Of a stretch of 64,000 nt of DNA, positions 46,895 to 57,451 are shown piece by piece. Source of the DNA: Sphingomonas sp. Leaf343. GTDB lineage: Bacteria > Pseudomonadota > Alphaproteobacteria > Sphingomonadales > Sphingomonadaceae. A program made the position numbers and the translations under genes. A model generated the notes under the pieces. That model worked only from the letters and a program-made list of their open reading frames with translations. It did no database searches and was not told where the DNA came from. Where the stretch lies: contig NZ_LMPG01000014.1 in the NCBI RefSeq assembly GCF_001423765.1, positions 248,001 to 312,000 of the forward strand. Reading direction: 5' to 3'. Numbering within the stretch: the first letter of the stretch is position 1; each line of letters begins with the position of its first letter.

Positions 46895-47371
46895 TCAGAT
46901 GAACGCAATCTTCGAGACGACATAGTAGCGGTCGCCGGCTGGCACCGACACCTCGACCTCTTCGTCCACCTTGCGCCCGATCAGCGCCCGGCCGAGCGGC
47001 GAGTTGTAGCTGATGCGGCCACGCTTGGCATCCGCCTCGGTCTGGCCGACAATCTGGTAAACGACCGGCTTGTCGTCGTCGTCCAGCAACGTCACCGTCG
47101 CTCCGAATACCACCTTGTCGCCGGACAGGTCGCGTGGATCGATGATCTGCGCACGGGACAATTTGTCCTCGATGTCGCTGATCGTCGCTTCGTTCTGACC
47201 CTGCTGCTCCTTGGCAGCGTGATATTCCGCGTTTTCCGACAAATCGCCGTGCGCGCGTGCTTCCTCGATCGCATCGACGATGGACGGGCGCTCCTCTTTC
47301 AGACGCCGCAACTCCGCGGTGAGGGTTTCATACCCCTCCTGCAGCATCGGCATCTTCTCGACGGTCGCCAT
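46895..47371 (-). CDS. greA: transcription elongation factor GreA
   Basis: This 158-residue protein has an N-terminal antiparallel coiled coil with the acidic tip ([20 protein letters not shown] contains the conserved D..E..Y) and a C-terminal FKBP-like domain ([20 protein letters not shown]). It rescues backtracked RNA polymerase by stimulating transcript cleavage. ATG 47371 gives the canonical length. It lies 75 bases after carB. Confidence 0.96.
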   Translation of the reverse strand: MATVEKMPMLQEGYETLTAELRRLKEERPSIVDAIEEARAHGDLSENAEYHAAKEQQGQNEATISDIEDKLSRAQIIDPRDLSGDKVVFGATVTLLDDDDKPVVYQIVGQTEADAKRGRISYNSPLGRALIGRKVDEEVEVSVPAGDRYYVVSKIAFI

Positions 47372-47446
47372 GATCTCGTTCCCCAATTCCTGTTCCCGGA
47401 GCGATCCCTTGGAATCGCCCGCACACGTCACGTCGTTATGTCCGGG

Positions 47447-50400
47447 TCAGTCGTGCGACTGCGAATAATAGGACTGAAGGGGCCTGACTTCAAGGACACC
47501 CCCGCCCGCGTCCTTCCTTGAGGCGAGGATCGCGCGCGCCGCTTCAACGCTGGCGGGCGCTGTCGTGAAGTACGGGATGCGCCCGGCTAAGGCCGCCTGA
47601 CGGATCGGCTTGGAATCCTTGAGCGATTGCCAGCCTTCGGTGGTGTTGAAGATCAGGTCGATGCCACCGTCCGCGATCCGGTCGACGATATGCGGCCGGC
47701 CCTGCGCGACCTTGTTGACGCGCTCGACCGGTACGCCCGCGCGGGTCAGGTGATCGGCGGTGCCGTCGGTCGCGACGATCGTGAAACCGGCCTCCACCAG
47801 CGCCTCCACACCGGGCAGGATGTGTGCCTTGTCGCCCGGTTTGACGCTGACGAACACCGCGCCGCTGGTCGGCAGCACGGTCCCGGCACCCAATTGCGCC
47901 TTCGCGAACGCGGTCGTGAAATCCCCTGCAATTCCCATGACCTCGCCGGTGGATCGCATCTCCGGTGAGAGCACCGGATCGACTCCGGGAAAGCGCGAGA
48001 AGGGGAACACCGCCTCCTTGACCGCGACATGCGCGATGTTGCGGTCGATCCGGGGCAGATCGCGCAGCTTCTCGCCCGCCATCACGCGTGCTGCGATCTT
48101 CGCGATCGGCGTGCCGATCGCCTTAGCGACGAACGGCACGGTCCGGGATGCGCGCGGGTTGACCTCGATCAGATAAACCTTGCCGTCCTTCACCGCGAAC
48201 TGGATGTTCATCAGCCCGACGACGGACAAGGCGCGCGCCAGCGCCTCCGTCTGCCGCTCGATCTCTCCGATGATATCGGCGGATAGGCTGTACGGCGGGA
48301 TCGAGCAGGCGCTGTCGCCCGAATGGACGCCCGCCTCTTCGATGTGCTGCAACACGCCCGCGACCACGACATCGTCGCCGTCGCAGATCGCGTCGACATC
48401 GACCTCGATCGCATCGCGCAGATACTGGTCGATCAGAACTGGTGCGTCGCCGGATACTTGCACCGCAGTCTGGATATAATCGTCGAGCTGCGCCGGCCCC
48501 TCGACGATCTCCATCGCCCGCCCGCCCAGCACGAAGCTGGGCCGCATCAACACGGGATAGCCGACGCGTGCGGCGACGTTGATCGCCTCATCGCGGCTGC
48601 GCGCAATGCCGTTCGACGGCTGCAAAAGCTTCAACCGGTTGACCAGGGCCGCGAACTGCTCGCGATCCTCCGCCAGATCGATCGCCGCCGGCGACGTGCC
48701 GAGGATCGGGATGCCCGCCGCCTCCAGCGCCCGCGCCAGATTGAGCGGAGTCTGTCCGCCGAACTGCACGATCACCCCGACCAACTCGCCGCGCGATTTC
48801 TCGACGTCGAGGATCGCCAGCACGTCCTCCGCCGTCAGCGGCTCGAAATACAGGCGGTCGGACGTGTCGTAGTCGGTGCTGACCGTCTCCGGGTTGCAAT
48901 TGACCATGATCGTCTCGAATCCGGCATCCGCCAGCGCGAAGCAGGCGTGGCAGCAGCAGTAATCGAATTCGATCCCCTGCCCGATCCGGTTCGGTCCGCC
49001 GCCCAGGATCACGATCTTGCGCCGATCGCTCGGCTGGCTCTCGTCCTCCGGCGCCCCGAACGTCGGAGCCTCGTAGGTCGAGTACATATACGGCGTCTTC
49101 GCGTCGAACTCGGCCGCGCAGGTGTCGATGCGCTTGAACACCGGACGCACGCCCAGCTTCAACCGATGCGCCCGAACCTCGTCCTCGGTGACCCCACCGG
49201 TCATCGCCTTCACGACCTCGTGGATCAGGCCCGACCCACGCGCGATGCCCCGGTTCATGCCGCGCAAATTGGCCGATTGCAGCGCCAGCCACGCCAGCCT
49301 TTTGTCGGAAAAGCCCATCGCCTTGAGGCGGCGCATACCCGGCGCGTCGATCGGCAGGCCGTTCGCCATTACCTCGGCCTCGGCCGCGACGATCTCCGCG
49401 ATCCGCTCCAAAAACCACGGGTCGTATTTGGCGATCGCGTGAACCTCGGCGACGGTGAAGCCCTCGCGTAGAGCCTGCGCCGCGACCAGCAGCCGGTCGG
49501 GAGTTGCGGTGGCGAGCGCCGCCTCGATCTCGGCACGCGGTGCGCCGACCAGATGCGCGACCTCGTTGAAGCCCGACAGACCGCTCTCCAGCCCACGCAA
49601 CGCCTTCTGCATCGACTCGTGGATATTGCGGCCGATCGCCATGACTTCGCCGACGCTCTTCATCGCGGTACCGAGTAGTGGCTCGCATCCCTTGAACTTC
49701 TCGAACGCGAAGCGCGGGATCTTGGTGACGACATAGTCGATCGTCGGTTCGAAGCTGGCTGGAGTCGCACCGGTGATGTCGTTCTCGATCTCGTCGAGCG
49801 TATAGCCGACCGCAAGCTTCGCCGCGACCTTGGCGATCGGGAAGCCAGTGGCCTTCGATGCGAGCGCCGACGACCGCGACACGCGCGGGTTCATCTCGAT
49901 GACGATCAGGCGGCCGTCCTTTGGATTGACCGCGAACTGTACGTTGGAACCACCTGTTTCCACACCGATCTCGCGCAACACCGCGATCGATGCATTGCGC
50001 ATGATCTGGTATTCCTTGTCGGTCAGCGTCAGCGCCGGCGCGACGGTGATGGAGTCGCCCGTATGGACGCCCATCGGATCGACATTCTCGATCGAGCAGA
50101 TGATGATCGCGTTGTCCTTGCGGTCGCGCACCACCTCCATTTCATATTCCTTCCAACCGAGGAGGGATTCTTCGATCAGCACCTCTGTCGTCGGCGACAG
50201 GTCGAGCCCGTTGCGAACGATCTGAATGAACTCGGCGCGGTTGTACGCGATGCCGCCACCGGAACCGCCCATCGTGAAGCTCGGCCGGATGATCGCCGGC
50301 AGCCCGACCTTCTCCAGCCCCTCCAGCGCCTCCGCCTCGGTGTGTGCGATAGCCGAACGCGCGCTTTCCAGCCCGATCCGGTCCATCGCGTCGCGGAACT

Positions 50401-50791
50401 TCAGCCGATCCTCGGCCATGTCGATCGCATCGGCATCCGCACCGATCATCTGCACGCCGAACTTCTCCAGCGTCCCGTCGCGGAACAGCGCCAGCGCGGT
50501 GTTGAGCGCGGTCTGCCCGCCCATCGTCGGCAGGACCGCGTCGGGCCGCTCCTTCTCGATGATCTTCGCGACCACAGCGGGCGTGATCGGCTCCACATAG
50601 GTGGCGTCGGCCAGCTCGGGGTCGGTCATGATCGTGGCGGGGTTGGAATTGACGAGAACGATGCGATAGCCTTCCTCCTTTAGCGCCTTGATCGCCTGCG
50701 TGCCCGAATAATCGAACTCGCACGCCTGCCCGATGACGATCGGCCCCGCGCCGATGACGAGAATGGAGGAGATGTCGGTGCGTTTGGGCAT
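47447..50791 (-). CDS. carB: carbamoyl-phosphate synthase large subunit
   Basis: This is a 1114-residue enzyme with two ATP-grasp halves. The first starts [20 protein letters not shown] and includes the signature [14 protein letters not shown]. The second starts [19 protein letters not shown] and includes [15 protein letters not shown]. An oligomerisation domain lies between, and a C-terminal MGS-like regulatory domain follows ([20 protein letters not shown]). It makes carbamoyl phosphate for arginine and pyrimidines. It begins with a one-base overlap (TAATG) with the small intervening gene. Confidence 0.97.
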   Translation of the reverse strand: MPKRTDISSILVIGAGPIVIGQACEFDYSGTQAIKALKEEGYRIVLVNSNPATIMTDPELADATYVEPITPAVVAKIIEKERPDAVLPTMGGQTALNTALALFRDGTLEKFGVQMIGADADAIDMAEDRLKFRDAMDRIGLESARSAIAHTEAEALEGLEKVGLPAIIRPSFTMGGSGGGIAYNRAEFIQIVRNGLDLSPTTEVLIEESLLGWKEYEMEVVRDRKDNAIIICSIENVDPMGVHTGDSITVAPALTLTDKEYQIMRNASIAVLREIGVETGGSNVQFAVNPKDGRLIVIEMNPRVSRSSALASKATGFPIAKVAAKLAVGYTLDEIENDITGATPASFEPTIDYVVTKIPRFAFEKFKGCEPLLGTAMKSVGEVMAIGRNIHESMQKALRGLESGLSGFNEVAHLVGAPRAEIEAALATATPDRLLVAAQALREGFTVAEVHAIAKYDPWFLERIAEIVAAEAEVMANGLPIDAPGMRRLKAMGFSDKRLAWLALQSANLRGMNRGIARGSGLIHEVVKAMTGGVTEDEVRAHRLKLGVRPVFKRIDTCAAEFDAKTPYMYSTYEAPTFGAPEDESQPSDRRKIVILGGGPNRIGQGIEFDYCCCHACFALADAGFETIMVNCNPETVSTDYDTSDRLYFEPLTAEDVLAILDVEKSRGELVGVIVQFGGQTPLNLARALEAAGIPILGTSPAAIDLAEDREQFAALVNRLKLLQPSNGIARSRDEAINVAARVGYPVLMRPSFVLGGRAMEIVEGPAQLDDYIQTAVQVSGDAPVLIDQYLRDAIEVDVDAICDGDDVVVAGVLQHIEEAGVHSGDSACSIPPYSLSADIIGEIERQTEALARALSVVGLMNIQFAVKDGKVYLIEVNPRASRTVPFVAKAIGTPIAKIAARVMAGEKLRDLPRIDRNIAHVAVKEAVFPFSRFPGVDPVLSPEMRSTGEVMGIAGDFTTAFAKAQLGAGTVLPTSGAVFVSVKPGDKAHILPGVEALVEAGFTIVATDGTADHLTRAGVPVERVNKVAQGRPHIVDRIADGGIDLIFNTTEGWQSLKDSKPIRQAALAGRIPYFTTAPASVEAARAILASRKDAGGGVLEVRPLQSYYSQSHD

Positions 50792-51105
50792 TATTTCTGT
50801 TCCGCCTCACAGATCGGGGGATCGAATCTGCTGGTGAGATCAAGTTTCAGGGTCTGGGCGCGGTGAATTAATCCGGCGATCACGCTGTATCTCGCCGATG
50901 GATCGATGGTAAACGACAAGCGTCGTTTACCATCATGCACCTCATTGAGAACCACGACTGCCCATTCACCTAATGCTGTTGAACGGAGCAGGTCGTCGAT
51001 GACGGGGGGAGAGCCAACAACGTCCCAGATTGCGCGGCTGTTCTGCGCGGCTGGCGATGCCGGATCGACGCAATGATGGATCGCCGGAGGAAACGCCGCG
51101 ATCAC
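50791..51105 (-). CDS. unknown 104-residue protein between carA and carB
   Basis: The ATG at 51105 overlaps the carA stop by 4 bases and the stop overlaps the carB ATG by one base, so the gene is coupled on both sides. The protein is soluble, with [20 protein letters not shown], then [20 protein letters not shown] and [21 protein letters not shown] recognise no family. carA and carB are usually adjacent or separated by unrelated DNA, so a coupled insert is notable. The mRNA also holds a 13-bp-stem hairpin. It could be a local cargo gene or a regulator of the synthase. Confidence 0.68.
   Translation of the reverse strand: MIAAFPPAIHHCVDPASPAAQNSRAIWDVVGSPPVIDDLLRSTALGEWAVVVLNEVHDGKRRLSFTIDPSARYSVIAGLIHRAQTLKLDLTSRFDPPICEAEQK
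50905..50934 (-). repeat. perfect 13-bp inverted repeat inside the carA-carB intervening gene
   Basis: Left arm GATGGTAAACGAC (50905-50917), loop AAGC, right arm GTCGTTTACCATC (50922-50934), with no mismatch. It encodes part of HDGKRRLSF. Such a strong stem inside a coding region is unlikely by chance. It may slow ribosomes, stabilise or cut the car mRNA, or be an operator-like palindrome. Confidence 0.8.
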
Positions 51106-52283
51106 GTCGGCGTTACCAGCGATCGTACGAACCGCTCGAACAGATAGAAACTATCCTGCGGTCCCGGCGACGCTTCCGGGTGATACTGCACGCTGAACGC
51201 GCGCCCGCCGTCCAGCTCCAGCCCGGCGTTCGAGCCGTCGAACAGCGACACGTGTGTCTCCGTCACACCGGCAGGCAGCGAGTCCCGCTCGACCGAAAAG
51301 CCGTGGTTCATGCTGGTGATTTCGACCGCGCCGTCGCTCAGCCGTTTGACCGGGTGGTTCGCGCCGCGATGCCCCTGGAACATCTTGGTCGTGATCGCGC
51401 CGACCGCCAGCCCGAGAAGCTGGTGCCCGAGGCAGATGCCGAACAGCGGCAGCTTCGTGTCGAGCAACTGCCGGATGACCGGCACCGCGTACTCGCCGGT
51501 CGCGGCGGGGTCGCCGGGGCCGTTCGAGAGGAAGATACCCTCCGGCTTCAGCGCCATGATCTCATCGAAACTGGCGGTCGCGGGCACCACCGACACCTTC
51601 GCTCCCGCATGAACGAGGTTGCGGAAGATGTTGTGCTTGCTACCGTAATCGATCGCGACGACGTGCGGGCGCGACTCCTCGCCGACCGCCTCGCCATAGC
51701 CGAAGCCCAGCCGCCAGACGCCGCCGCCCCAGCCGCCCTGCGTCTCGCGCGATACCGCCTTGGCGAGGTCCATGCCCTCCAGCCCCGGCCAGGCGCGCGC
51801 AATGCCCAGCAGCGCTTCGAGGTCGAACTCACCCGCCGCCGAATGCGCGATCACGCCGTTGGGCGCGCCGCCGGTGCGGATGCGGCGGGTCAGCGCGCGC
51901 GTGTCGATGCCGGCAAGGCCAATCCGTGCATGCCGGGCCATCCAGCCGTCCAGCCGCTCCATGCTGCGGAAGTTCGACGGCGCGGTCGGGTCCTCACGCA
52001 CGATCATGCCGAGCGCATGCGGGCCGTCCGCCTCGACGTCATCGGGATTCGCGCCGACATTGCCGATGTGCGGGAAGGTGAAGGCGATCATCTGACCCGC
52101 GAAGGACGGGTCGGTCATGATCTCCTGATAGCCGGTCATCGCGGTGTGGAAGCACACTTCGCCGACCGCATGCCCCTCCGCACCGAAGCCGCGGCCCCAC
52201 AGCACGTCGCCGCTGGCGAGCACCAGACAGCCGGTGGCCCCATCGGGTTTAGCGGGCATGACGAAAGGCGTGGGCTCGACCAT
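51102..52283 (-). CDS. carA: carbamoyl-phosphate synthase small (glutaminase) subunit
   Basis: This 393-residue protein has an N-terminal CPSase small-chain domain (FHTAMTGYQEIMTDPSFAGQ) and a C-terminal class I glutamine amidotransferase. The nucleophile Cys is in PLFGICLGHQLLG, and the His and Glu are in VQYHPEASPGPQD. It delivers ammonia from glutamine to CarB. It is first in the minus-strand carA-orf-carB-greA-rhomboid run and divergent from the yqeY gene, about 100 bases away. Confidence 0.97.
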   Translation of the reverse strand: MVEPTPFVMPAKPDGATGCLVLASGDVLWGRGFGAEGHAVGEVCFHTAMTGYQEIMTDPSFAGQMIAFTFPHIGNVGANPDDVEADGPHALGMIVREDPTAPSNFRSMERLDGWMARHARIGLAGIDTRALTRRIRTGGAPNGVIAHSAAGEFDLEALLGIARAWPGLEGMDLAKAVSRETQGGWGGGVWRLGFGYGEAVGEESRPHVVAIDYGSKHNIFRNLVHAGAKVSVVPATASFDEIMALKPEGIFLSNGPGDPAATGEYAVPVIRQLLDTKLPLFGICLGHQLLGLAVGAITTKMFQGHRGANHPVKRLSDGAVEITSMNHGFSVERDSLPAGVTETHVSLFDGSNAGLELDGGRAFSVQYHPEASPGPQDSFYLFERFVRSLVTPT

Positions 52284-52381
52284 GATGCGGCGGGCACTCC
52301 GTTGGTTGATCTACGATGTCGCTAAGCCCCGCCCGCTAAACTCGCCCACCCCTCCCGTCAATCTGCTATGGCCCCACCACC

Positions 52382-52849
52382 ATGATTCGAGACGACATCA
52401 AACACGCCCAGATCGCCGCCATGAAGGCCGGCGACAAGGAATCCCGCGCCGCGATCGGCCTGATCCAGGCCGCGATCAAGAACCGCGACATCGAAGCCCG
52501 CGCGCCGCAGAGCCGCGAGGGCAAGGCCCCCGACGACGACGACGCCCTCGTCGTCGAGGTGCTGCAGAAGATGGTCAAGCAACGCCGCGAATCGATCGCG
52601 ATGTACGAGACCGGCAACCGCCCCGAACTCGCCGCCGCGGAAGCCGCGGAAGTCGCGGTGATCGAACGCTTCCTGCCCACGCGCATGACGGACGAAGAGA
52701 CGACCGCCGCGATCGAGGCGATCAAGGCCGATCTGGGCGCGAGCGGCATGAAGGACATGGGCCGCGTGATGGCCGAACTGAAGGCGCGCCACGCGGTGAG
52801 CCTGGACATGGCTAAGGCCAGCGGGCTGGTGAAGGCGGCGTTGGCGTAG
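52382..52849 (+). CDS. GatB/YqeY domain-containing protein
   Basis: This 155-residue helical protein matches the YqeY family: RDDIKHAQIAAMKAGDKESR at the N-terminus, the basic VLQKMVKQRRESIAMYETGN in the middle and GMKDMGRVMAELKARHAVSL at the end. It is related to the tRNA-binding tail of GatB and may be involved in tRNA amidation or translation quality. It commonly precedes dnaG and rpoD in alphaproteobacteria, as it does here with the GIY-YIG gene inserted between. Confidence 0.92.
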   Translation: MIRDDIKHAQIAAMKAGDKESRAAIGLIQAAIKNRDIEARAPQSREGKAPDDDDALVVEVLQKMVKQRRESIAMYETGNRPELAAAEAAEVAVIERFLPTRMTDEETTAAIEAIKADLGASGMKDMGRVMAELKARHAVSLDMAKASGLVKAALA

Positions 52850-52865
52850 GCATTTCTATCGATCG

Positions 52866-52886
52866 CTCCTCCCTCATCGGGAGGAG
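52866..52886 (+). terminator. hairpin after yqeY
   Basis: Perfect 8-bp stem CTCCTCCC / GGGAGGAG with a 5-base loop, 16 bases after the yqeY stop. There is no T-run, so the strength of termination is uncertain. Confidence 0.45.
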
Positions 52887-52897
52887 CAATCTCTCCC

Positions 52898-52922
52898 CCG
52901 TTCGTTCTGAGCTTGTCGAAGG
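52898..52922 (-). repeat. dispersed 25-bp repeat, copy A (upstream of GIY-YIG gene)
   Basis: The reverse complement reads CCTTCGACAAGCTCAGAACG then AACGG, a variant of the consensus CCTTCGACAGGCTCAGGACG then AACGG seen in copy B. It lies 58 bases before the GIY-YIG start and is inverted relative to copy B. Confidence 0.85.
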
Positions 52923-52980
52923 ACATGCCTCGAGCGCAAACATCTCGACCGAATCACGCCTCTGTGGCAGGCGGAGCGCA

Positions 52981-53310
52981 ATGGTCTTCCGAGCGTATCT
53001 TCTCCGCTGTGGCGATGGCAGCTTCTACGCCGGTCACACGGACAATCTGGATGCGCGGGTTTCGCAGCACATGGCAAGGCGAAGCTGCGACTACACCGCC
53101 CGACGGCAGCCGATCACCTTTGCACGGGCACAGGACTTCCCGAGCCCGCTGGAAAGCGAAAGACGCATCAAGGGCTGGAGCCGCGCGAAGAAGGAAGCGC
53201 TGATCGCGGGCGATTGGGAACGAGTCGTCCAACTCTCCCGCTCGCGGGCTGCATGCCCTTCGACAGGCTCAGGACGAACGGAAGACGTGGCGATGAGCGT
53301 CGTCGCATGA
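52981..53310 (+). CDS. GIY-YIG nuclease family protein
   Basis: This 109-residue single-domain nuclease matches the UvrC-like/URI small GIY-YIG type. The AYLLRC...SFYAGHTDNLDARVSQH segment holds the two beta-strands (here YLL and YAG as GIY and YIG), followed by the helix with Arg26 (LDARV), and an E/W region LESERRIKGWSRAKKEALI with the metal-binding Glu. Residues after about 92 (ACPSTGSGRTED) come from repeat copy B read in frame, so the tail is not part of the fold. The gene sits between yqeY and dnaG, its stop overlapping dnaG by 4 bases. It is enclosed by inverted repeat copies A and B. Confidence 0.88.
   Translation: MVFRAYLLRCGDGSFYAGHTDNLDARVSQHMARRSCDYTARRQPITFARAQDFPSPLESERRIKGWSRAKKEALIAGDWERVVQLSRSRAACPSTGSGRTEDVAMSVVA
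53257..53281 (+). repeat. dispersed 25-bp repeat, copy B (within 3' end of GIY-YIG gene)
   Basis: CCTTCGACAGGCTCAGGACG then AACGG. It is read in frame as part of the C-terminal CPSTGSGRTE of the nuclease and is inverted relative to copy A. Confidence 0.88.
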
Positions 53311-55166
53311 GCCTGTCGCCCGCATTCCTCGACGAACTGCGTGCGCGCACGTCGCTGTCGGCGCTGATCGGCAAGACGACCAAGCTGCAAAAGGCCGGCC
53401 GCGAGATGCGCGGTTGCTGTCCGTTCCATAACGAGAAGACGCCCAGCTTCTACGTCAACGACGACAAGGGCTTCTACCACTGCTTCGGCTGCTCCGCGCA
53501 TGGCGACGCGATCCGGTGGATGACAGACCAGCGCGGCCTGCCCTTCATCGATGCGGTCAAGGAACTGGCGCAGGCGGCGGGGCTGGAGATGCCCGCGCAG
53601 GACCGTCAGTCCGCGGAAAAGGCGGAGCGCGCCAAGGGCCTGCACGAAGCGATGGCGGACGCCGCCACCTGGTTCACGGAGCAACTTAACGGCCTGTCAG
53701 GGAACGATGCGCGTGCGCTGCTCGACCGGCGCGGCATCTCGCCAGAGACCGCGCGGACGTTCGGCATGGGGTTCGCGCCCGATTCGCGCGGGCGGCTCAA
53801 GACCGCGCTCAAGGATTACGGCGGTCCGCTGCTGGTCGAGGCCGGCATGCTGATCCAGGTGGAGGGCAAGGAGCCGTACGACCGGTTCCGTGGCCGCCTG
53901 ATGATCCCGATCCGCGACGCGCGCGGCCGGACGATCGCGTTCGGCGGGCGGATCCTGGATCAGGGCGAGCCGAAATACCTCAACTCGCCCGACACGCCGC
54001 TCTTCGACAAGGGCCGCACGCTCTACAATCTCGATCGCGCCGCCCCCGCCGCGCGCAAGGCCGGCCGCGTGCTGGTGGTCGAGGGGTATATGGATGTGAT
54101 TGCCCTGTCTCAGGCTGGCATCCACGAGGCCGTCGCCCCGCTCGGCACCGCGCTGACCGAGGCGCAGCTGGAGCGGCTGTGGCGGATGGTGGACGTGCCG
54201 ATCCTGTGCTTCGACGGCGACGCCGCTGGGCAGAAGGCCGCGCTCAGGGCCGCGCATCGCGCGCTGCCGATGCTGGCACCGGGTCGCAGCCTGTCGTTCG
54301 TGACCCTGCCAGAGGGTCAGGACCCCGATGACCTCGTCAAGCAGGGTGGCCCAGCCGCGATGGAGGCGCTGCTCGCCAAGCCGGAGCCGCTGGTCGAACG
54401 GCTGTGGCAGAGCGAGGTCGCCGCCGAACCGCTCGACACGCCGGAGCAGCGCGCCGGCCTGAAGCGCCGCCTGTCCGATCTGGCGAACTCCATCGCTGAT
54501 CCGAACGTGAAATCGGAATATCTCGCCGAATTCCGTCGCCGTGCCGACGCGCAGGTCACGCCGCAGCGCAAGCCGTTCGTGCCGTTCCAGCGCGGCAAGC
54601 AGCCGTGGCGGCCCGGTCCGCTTCCCGTGACCCAGGACGCGAAGGCGGTGCGCGCCGCCGGGATCGACCGCGTACTGGCGAAGGCGGTGCTCGCCGGCCT
54701 GATCCGGCATCCCGCGGAGATCGCACGCCATATGGAGGTGCTAGGCAGCCTGAAACTGGCTGACGGCGCGCTCGGCCGGCTGTTCGAGGCGGTGGTCGAC
54801 GTCGCGCTGGAGGATCGCCAGCTTGATAGCGCGCGCCTCGTCACCATATTGGCACAATCCGGTTTCGAGGGGATCGCCAGCGATCTTCTCCGCGCCGACA
54901 CGATGCCCTATTCGTTCACACGCAAGACGGCGGATGCGATCCGTATTCGGGAAGATCTCGATGAGGCGATCGCCATCCTGATCGCTCGGCCGGAGGTCGA
55001 TGCACTGCTGGCCGAGGCGACCTCGGCGATGCAGGCGCGCTTCACCGACGAGGCGTTCGAGCGACAAGTGGCATTGGTTAGAGAGAAACAGGCGTTGGAA
55101 TTGCGGCTTGCAAACCTATGTCAGGCGCACGAAGACGCCCGGTTATCGGGACCCGAGGGTAATTAA
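53307..55166 (+). CDS. dnaG: DNA primase
   Basis: This 619-residue primase makes RNA primers at the replication fork. The N-terminal CHC2 zinc finger spans [15 protein letters not shown] and [12 protein letters not shown] (residues about 37-65). The Toprim core has [17 protein letters not shown] (E) and [13 protein letters not shown] (DxD region), with [20 protein letters not shown] before it. A helical DnaB-binding C-terminal region follows (about 430-619). ATG 53307 overlaps the GIY-YIG stop (ATGA); its own stop overlaps rpoD by one base. Confidence 0.96.
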   Translation: MSLSPAFLDELRARTSLSALIGKTTKLQKAGREMRGCCPFHNEKTPSFYVNDDKGFYHCFGCSAHGDAIRWMTDQRGLPFIDAVKELAQAAGLEMPAQDRQSAEKAERAKGLHEAMADAATWFTEQLNGLSGNDARALLDRRGISPETARTFGMGFAPDSRGRLKTALKDYGGPLLVEAGMLIQVEGKEPYDRFRGRLMIPIRDARGRTIAFGGRILDQGEPKYLNSPDTPLFDKGRTLYNLDRAAPAARKAGRVLVVEGYMDVIALSQAGIHEAVAPLGTALTEAQLERLWRMVDVPILCFDGDAAGQKAALRAAHRALPMLAPGRSLSFVTLPEGQDPDDLVKQGGPAAMEALLAKPEPLVERLWQSEVAAEPLDTPEQRAGLKRRLSDLANSIADPNVKSEYLAEFRRRADAQVTPQRKPFVPFQRGKQPWRPGPLPVTQDAKAVRAAGIDRVLAKAVLAGLIRHPAEIARHMEVLGSLKLADGALGRLFEAVVDVALEDRQLDSARLVTILAQSGFEGIASDLLRADTMPYSFTRKTADAIRIREDLDEAIAILIARPEVDALLAEATSAMQARFTDEAFERQVALVREKQALELRLANLCQAHEDARLSGPEGN

Positions 55167-57199
55167 TGGCGAAGTCGAACGGCAGCGGTGGTGATGATGG
55201 CGGCGTCGAGGTGACCGACGCGCCGCTCATCGATCTCAATGACGCCAATATCAAGAAGCTGATCGCCCGCGCGAAGAAGCGCGGCTACATCACCTACGAC
55301 CAGCTCAACGAAGCTCTGCCGCAGGACCAGATGTCCTCCGACCAGCTCGAGGACGTGATGTCCGCGCTCAACGAAATGGGCGTGAACATCGTCGAGAACG
55401 AGGAAGCGGGCGAGGACGGCGAAACCGAGGAACGCGCGGACGACGGCGACGAGCCGGAGGCCGCGGAGGGCGAAACCCCCGACGCCGCACTGCCCGAAAA
55501 GAAAAAGGAAACGATCGATCGTACCGACGATCCGGTCCGCATGTACCTGCGCGAGATGGGGGCCGTGGAGCTCCTGTCGCGCGAGGGCGAGATCGCGATC
55601 GCCAAGCGGATCGAGGCCGGCCGGGACACGATGATCCTGGGCCTGTGCGAATCGCCGATTACCTTCAACGCGATCATCGACTGGTCGACCGCGCTCAACG
55701 AAGGCACGATGCAGCTACGCGAGATCCTCGATCTCGACGCGATGCTGTCCAAGGGGCCGTCGGCCGAGCAGGTCGAGGGTGCCGAGGACGAAGGCGACGA
55801 AATCAGCGAGAAGACCGCCGGCGCGTCGTTCAAGGAAGAGGAGGACGTCAAGGAAGAGGCGTCCGCCGACGACGAGGACGACCTGACCGAGCGTCGCACG
55901 CCGCGTCCGTCCGACGACGAGGAGGAGGATAACACCCTCAGCCTCGCGCAGATGGAGGAGCAGCTCAAGCCGATCGCGCTGGAGCGGTTCGCCAACATCA
56001 CCGCGCTCTACAAGAAGTTCTCGAAGCTGCAGCAGTCACGGCTCGACTCGATGTCGGCCGGCGGCGACATGTCGGCCGCGGACGAGCGCAAGTACCAGAA
56101 GCTGCGCGAGGAGCTGACCGCCGAGGTCGAGAGCGTCCAGTTCCACAACGCTAAGATCGAATATCTCGTCGATCAGCTCTACGCCTTCAACCGTCGCCTG
56201 ACCGCGCTCGGTGGCCAGATGCTGCGTCTGGCGGAGCGCCACAAGGTGCCGCGCAAGGACTTCCTCGACCGCTATGTCGGGCACGAGCTCGACGACACGT
56301 GGCTCCAGTCGCTCGGCAAGATGGACAAGAAGTGGTCCGCGTTCGTCGCCAACGAGAGCGAGTCGGTCGACCGCATCCGCAACGAGATCGGCGAGATCGC
56401 GCAGGCGACCGGCATGGCGCTCACCGAGTTCCGCCGGATCGTCAACATGGTCCAGAAGGGCGAGCGCGAGGCGCGCATCGCCAAGAAGGAAATGGTCGAG
56501 GCGAACCTGCGCCTCGTGATCTCGATCGCGAAGAAGTACACGAACCGCGGTCTTCAGTTCCTGGATCTGATCCAGGAGGGCAATATCGGCTTGATGAAGG
56601 CGGTCGACAAGTTCGAATACCGCCGCGGTTACAAGTTCAGCACCTATGCGACGTGGTGGATTCGTCAGGCGATCACTCGATCGATCGCGGATCAGGCGCG
56701 GACGATCCGCATCCCGGTTCATATGATCGAGACGATCAACAAGCTGGTCCGCACCAGCCGTCAGTTCCTCCACGAGCAGGGCCGTGAGCCGACCCCTGAA
56801 GAGATGGCGGAGCGCCTCTCGATGCCGCTCGAGAAGGTCCGCAAGGTGATGAAGATCGCCAAGGAGCCGATCTCCCTCGAAACGCCGATCGGCGACGAGG
56901 AGGACTCGCATCTGGGCGATTTCATTGAGGACAAGAATGCGGTGATTCCGGTGGATGCGGCGATCCAGGCGAACCTCAAGGAAACGGTCACCCGCGTCCT
57001 CGCCTCGCTTACGCCGCGCGAAGAGCGCGTGCTGCGCATGCGGTTCGGTATCGGCATGAACACTGACCACACGCTGGAAGAGGTCGGGCAGCAGTTCTCG
57101 GTCACCCGCGAACGCATCCGCCAAATCGAGGCGAAGGCGCTGCGCAAGCTCAAGCATCCCAGCCGCAGCCGCAAGATGCGCAGTTTCCTCGACCAGTAG
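55166..57199 (+). CDS. rpoD: RNA polymerase primary sigma factor (sigma-70)
   Basis: This 677-residue housekeeping sigma factor has region 1.1 (about 10-90), region 1.2 ([20 protein letters not shown]), a long acidic non-conserved insert (about 185-255), and region 2 ([40 protein letters not shown]). Region 3 follows, then region 4 with the -35-reading HTH ([20 protein letters not shown]). Length and acidic insert are typical of alphaproteobacteria. It starts with a one-base overlap (TAATG) after dnaG. Confidence 0.97.
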   Translation: MAKSNGSGGDDGGVEVTDAPLIDLNDANIKKLIARAKKRGYITYDQLNEALPQDQMSSDQLEDVMSALNEMGVNIVENEEAGEDGETEERADDGDEPEAAEGETPDAALPEKKKETIDRTDDPVRMYLREMGAVELLSREGEIAIAKRIEAGRDTMILGLCESPITFNAIIDWSTALNEGTMQLREILDLDAMLSKGPSAEQVEGAEDEGDEISEKTAGASFKEEEDVKEEASADDEDDLTERRTPRPSDDEEEDNTLSLAQMEEQLKPIALERFANITALYKKFSKLQQSRLDSMSAGGDMSAADERKYQKLREELTAEVESVQFHNAKIEYLVDQLYAFNRRLTALGGQMLRLAERHKVPRKDFLDRYVGHELDDTWLQSLGKMDKKWSAFVANESESVDRIRNEIGEIAQATGMALTEFRRIVNMVQKGEREARIAKKEMVEANLRLVISIAKKYTNRGLQFLDLIQEGNIGLMKAVDKFEYRRGYKFSTYATWWIRQAITRSIADQARTIRIPVHMIETINKLVRTSRQFLHEQGREPTPEEMAERLSMPLEKVRKVMKIAKEPISLETPIGDEEDSHLGDFIEDKNAVIPVDAAIQANLKETVTRVLASLTPREERVLRMRFGIGMNTDHTLEEVGQQFSVTRERIRQIEAKALRKLKHPSRSRKMRSFLDQ

Positions 57200-57210
57200 T
57201 CTCTTCTCTT

Positions 57211-57231
57211 CCCTCTCCCCTCGGGAGAGGG
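57211..57231. terminator. hairpin after rpoD
   Basis: Perfect 9-bp stem CCCTCTCCC / GGGAGAGGG with a 3-base loop, 11 bases after the rpoD stop. A second stem GGGTGAGG / CCTCACCC follows at 57254-57277. Both lie between convergent genes and probably act as bidirectional transcript ends. Confidence 0.6.
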
Positions 57232-57330
57232 AGGGAGGAGCGCAGCGACGGAAGGGTGAGGACGAGTACCCTCACCCCCGGCAAACAGTTGTGCGGCGAG
57301 ACCAGGTTATCATTCGCTCATCGCGCCGAA

Positions 57331-57354
57331 CCGTTCTGGCTGAGCTTGTCGAAG
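57331..57354 (-). repeat. dispersed 25-bp repeat, copy C
   Basis: The reverse complement reads CTTCGACAAGCTCAGCCAGA then ACGG, a diverged copy of the same element. It lies between rpoD and the DUF418 gene and is inverted relative to copy D. Confidence 0.75.
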
Positions 57355-57386
57355 CCCACCCGACCGCAAGCGCTAATTCCCCAGGC

Positions 57387-57411
57387 CCTTCGACAGGCTC
57401 AGGGCGAACGG
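57387..57411 (+). repeat. dispersed 25-bp repeat, copy D
   Basis: CCTTCGACAGGCTCAGGGCG then AACGG, one base different from copy B. Copies C and D face each other with about 32 bases between, so the RNA could fold into one long hairpin. Confidence 0.85.
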
Positions 57412-57451
57412 AGGGTAATTTGCGGGGCAGCCCCAATCCCCCCGTCCCCAC

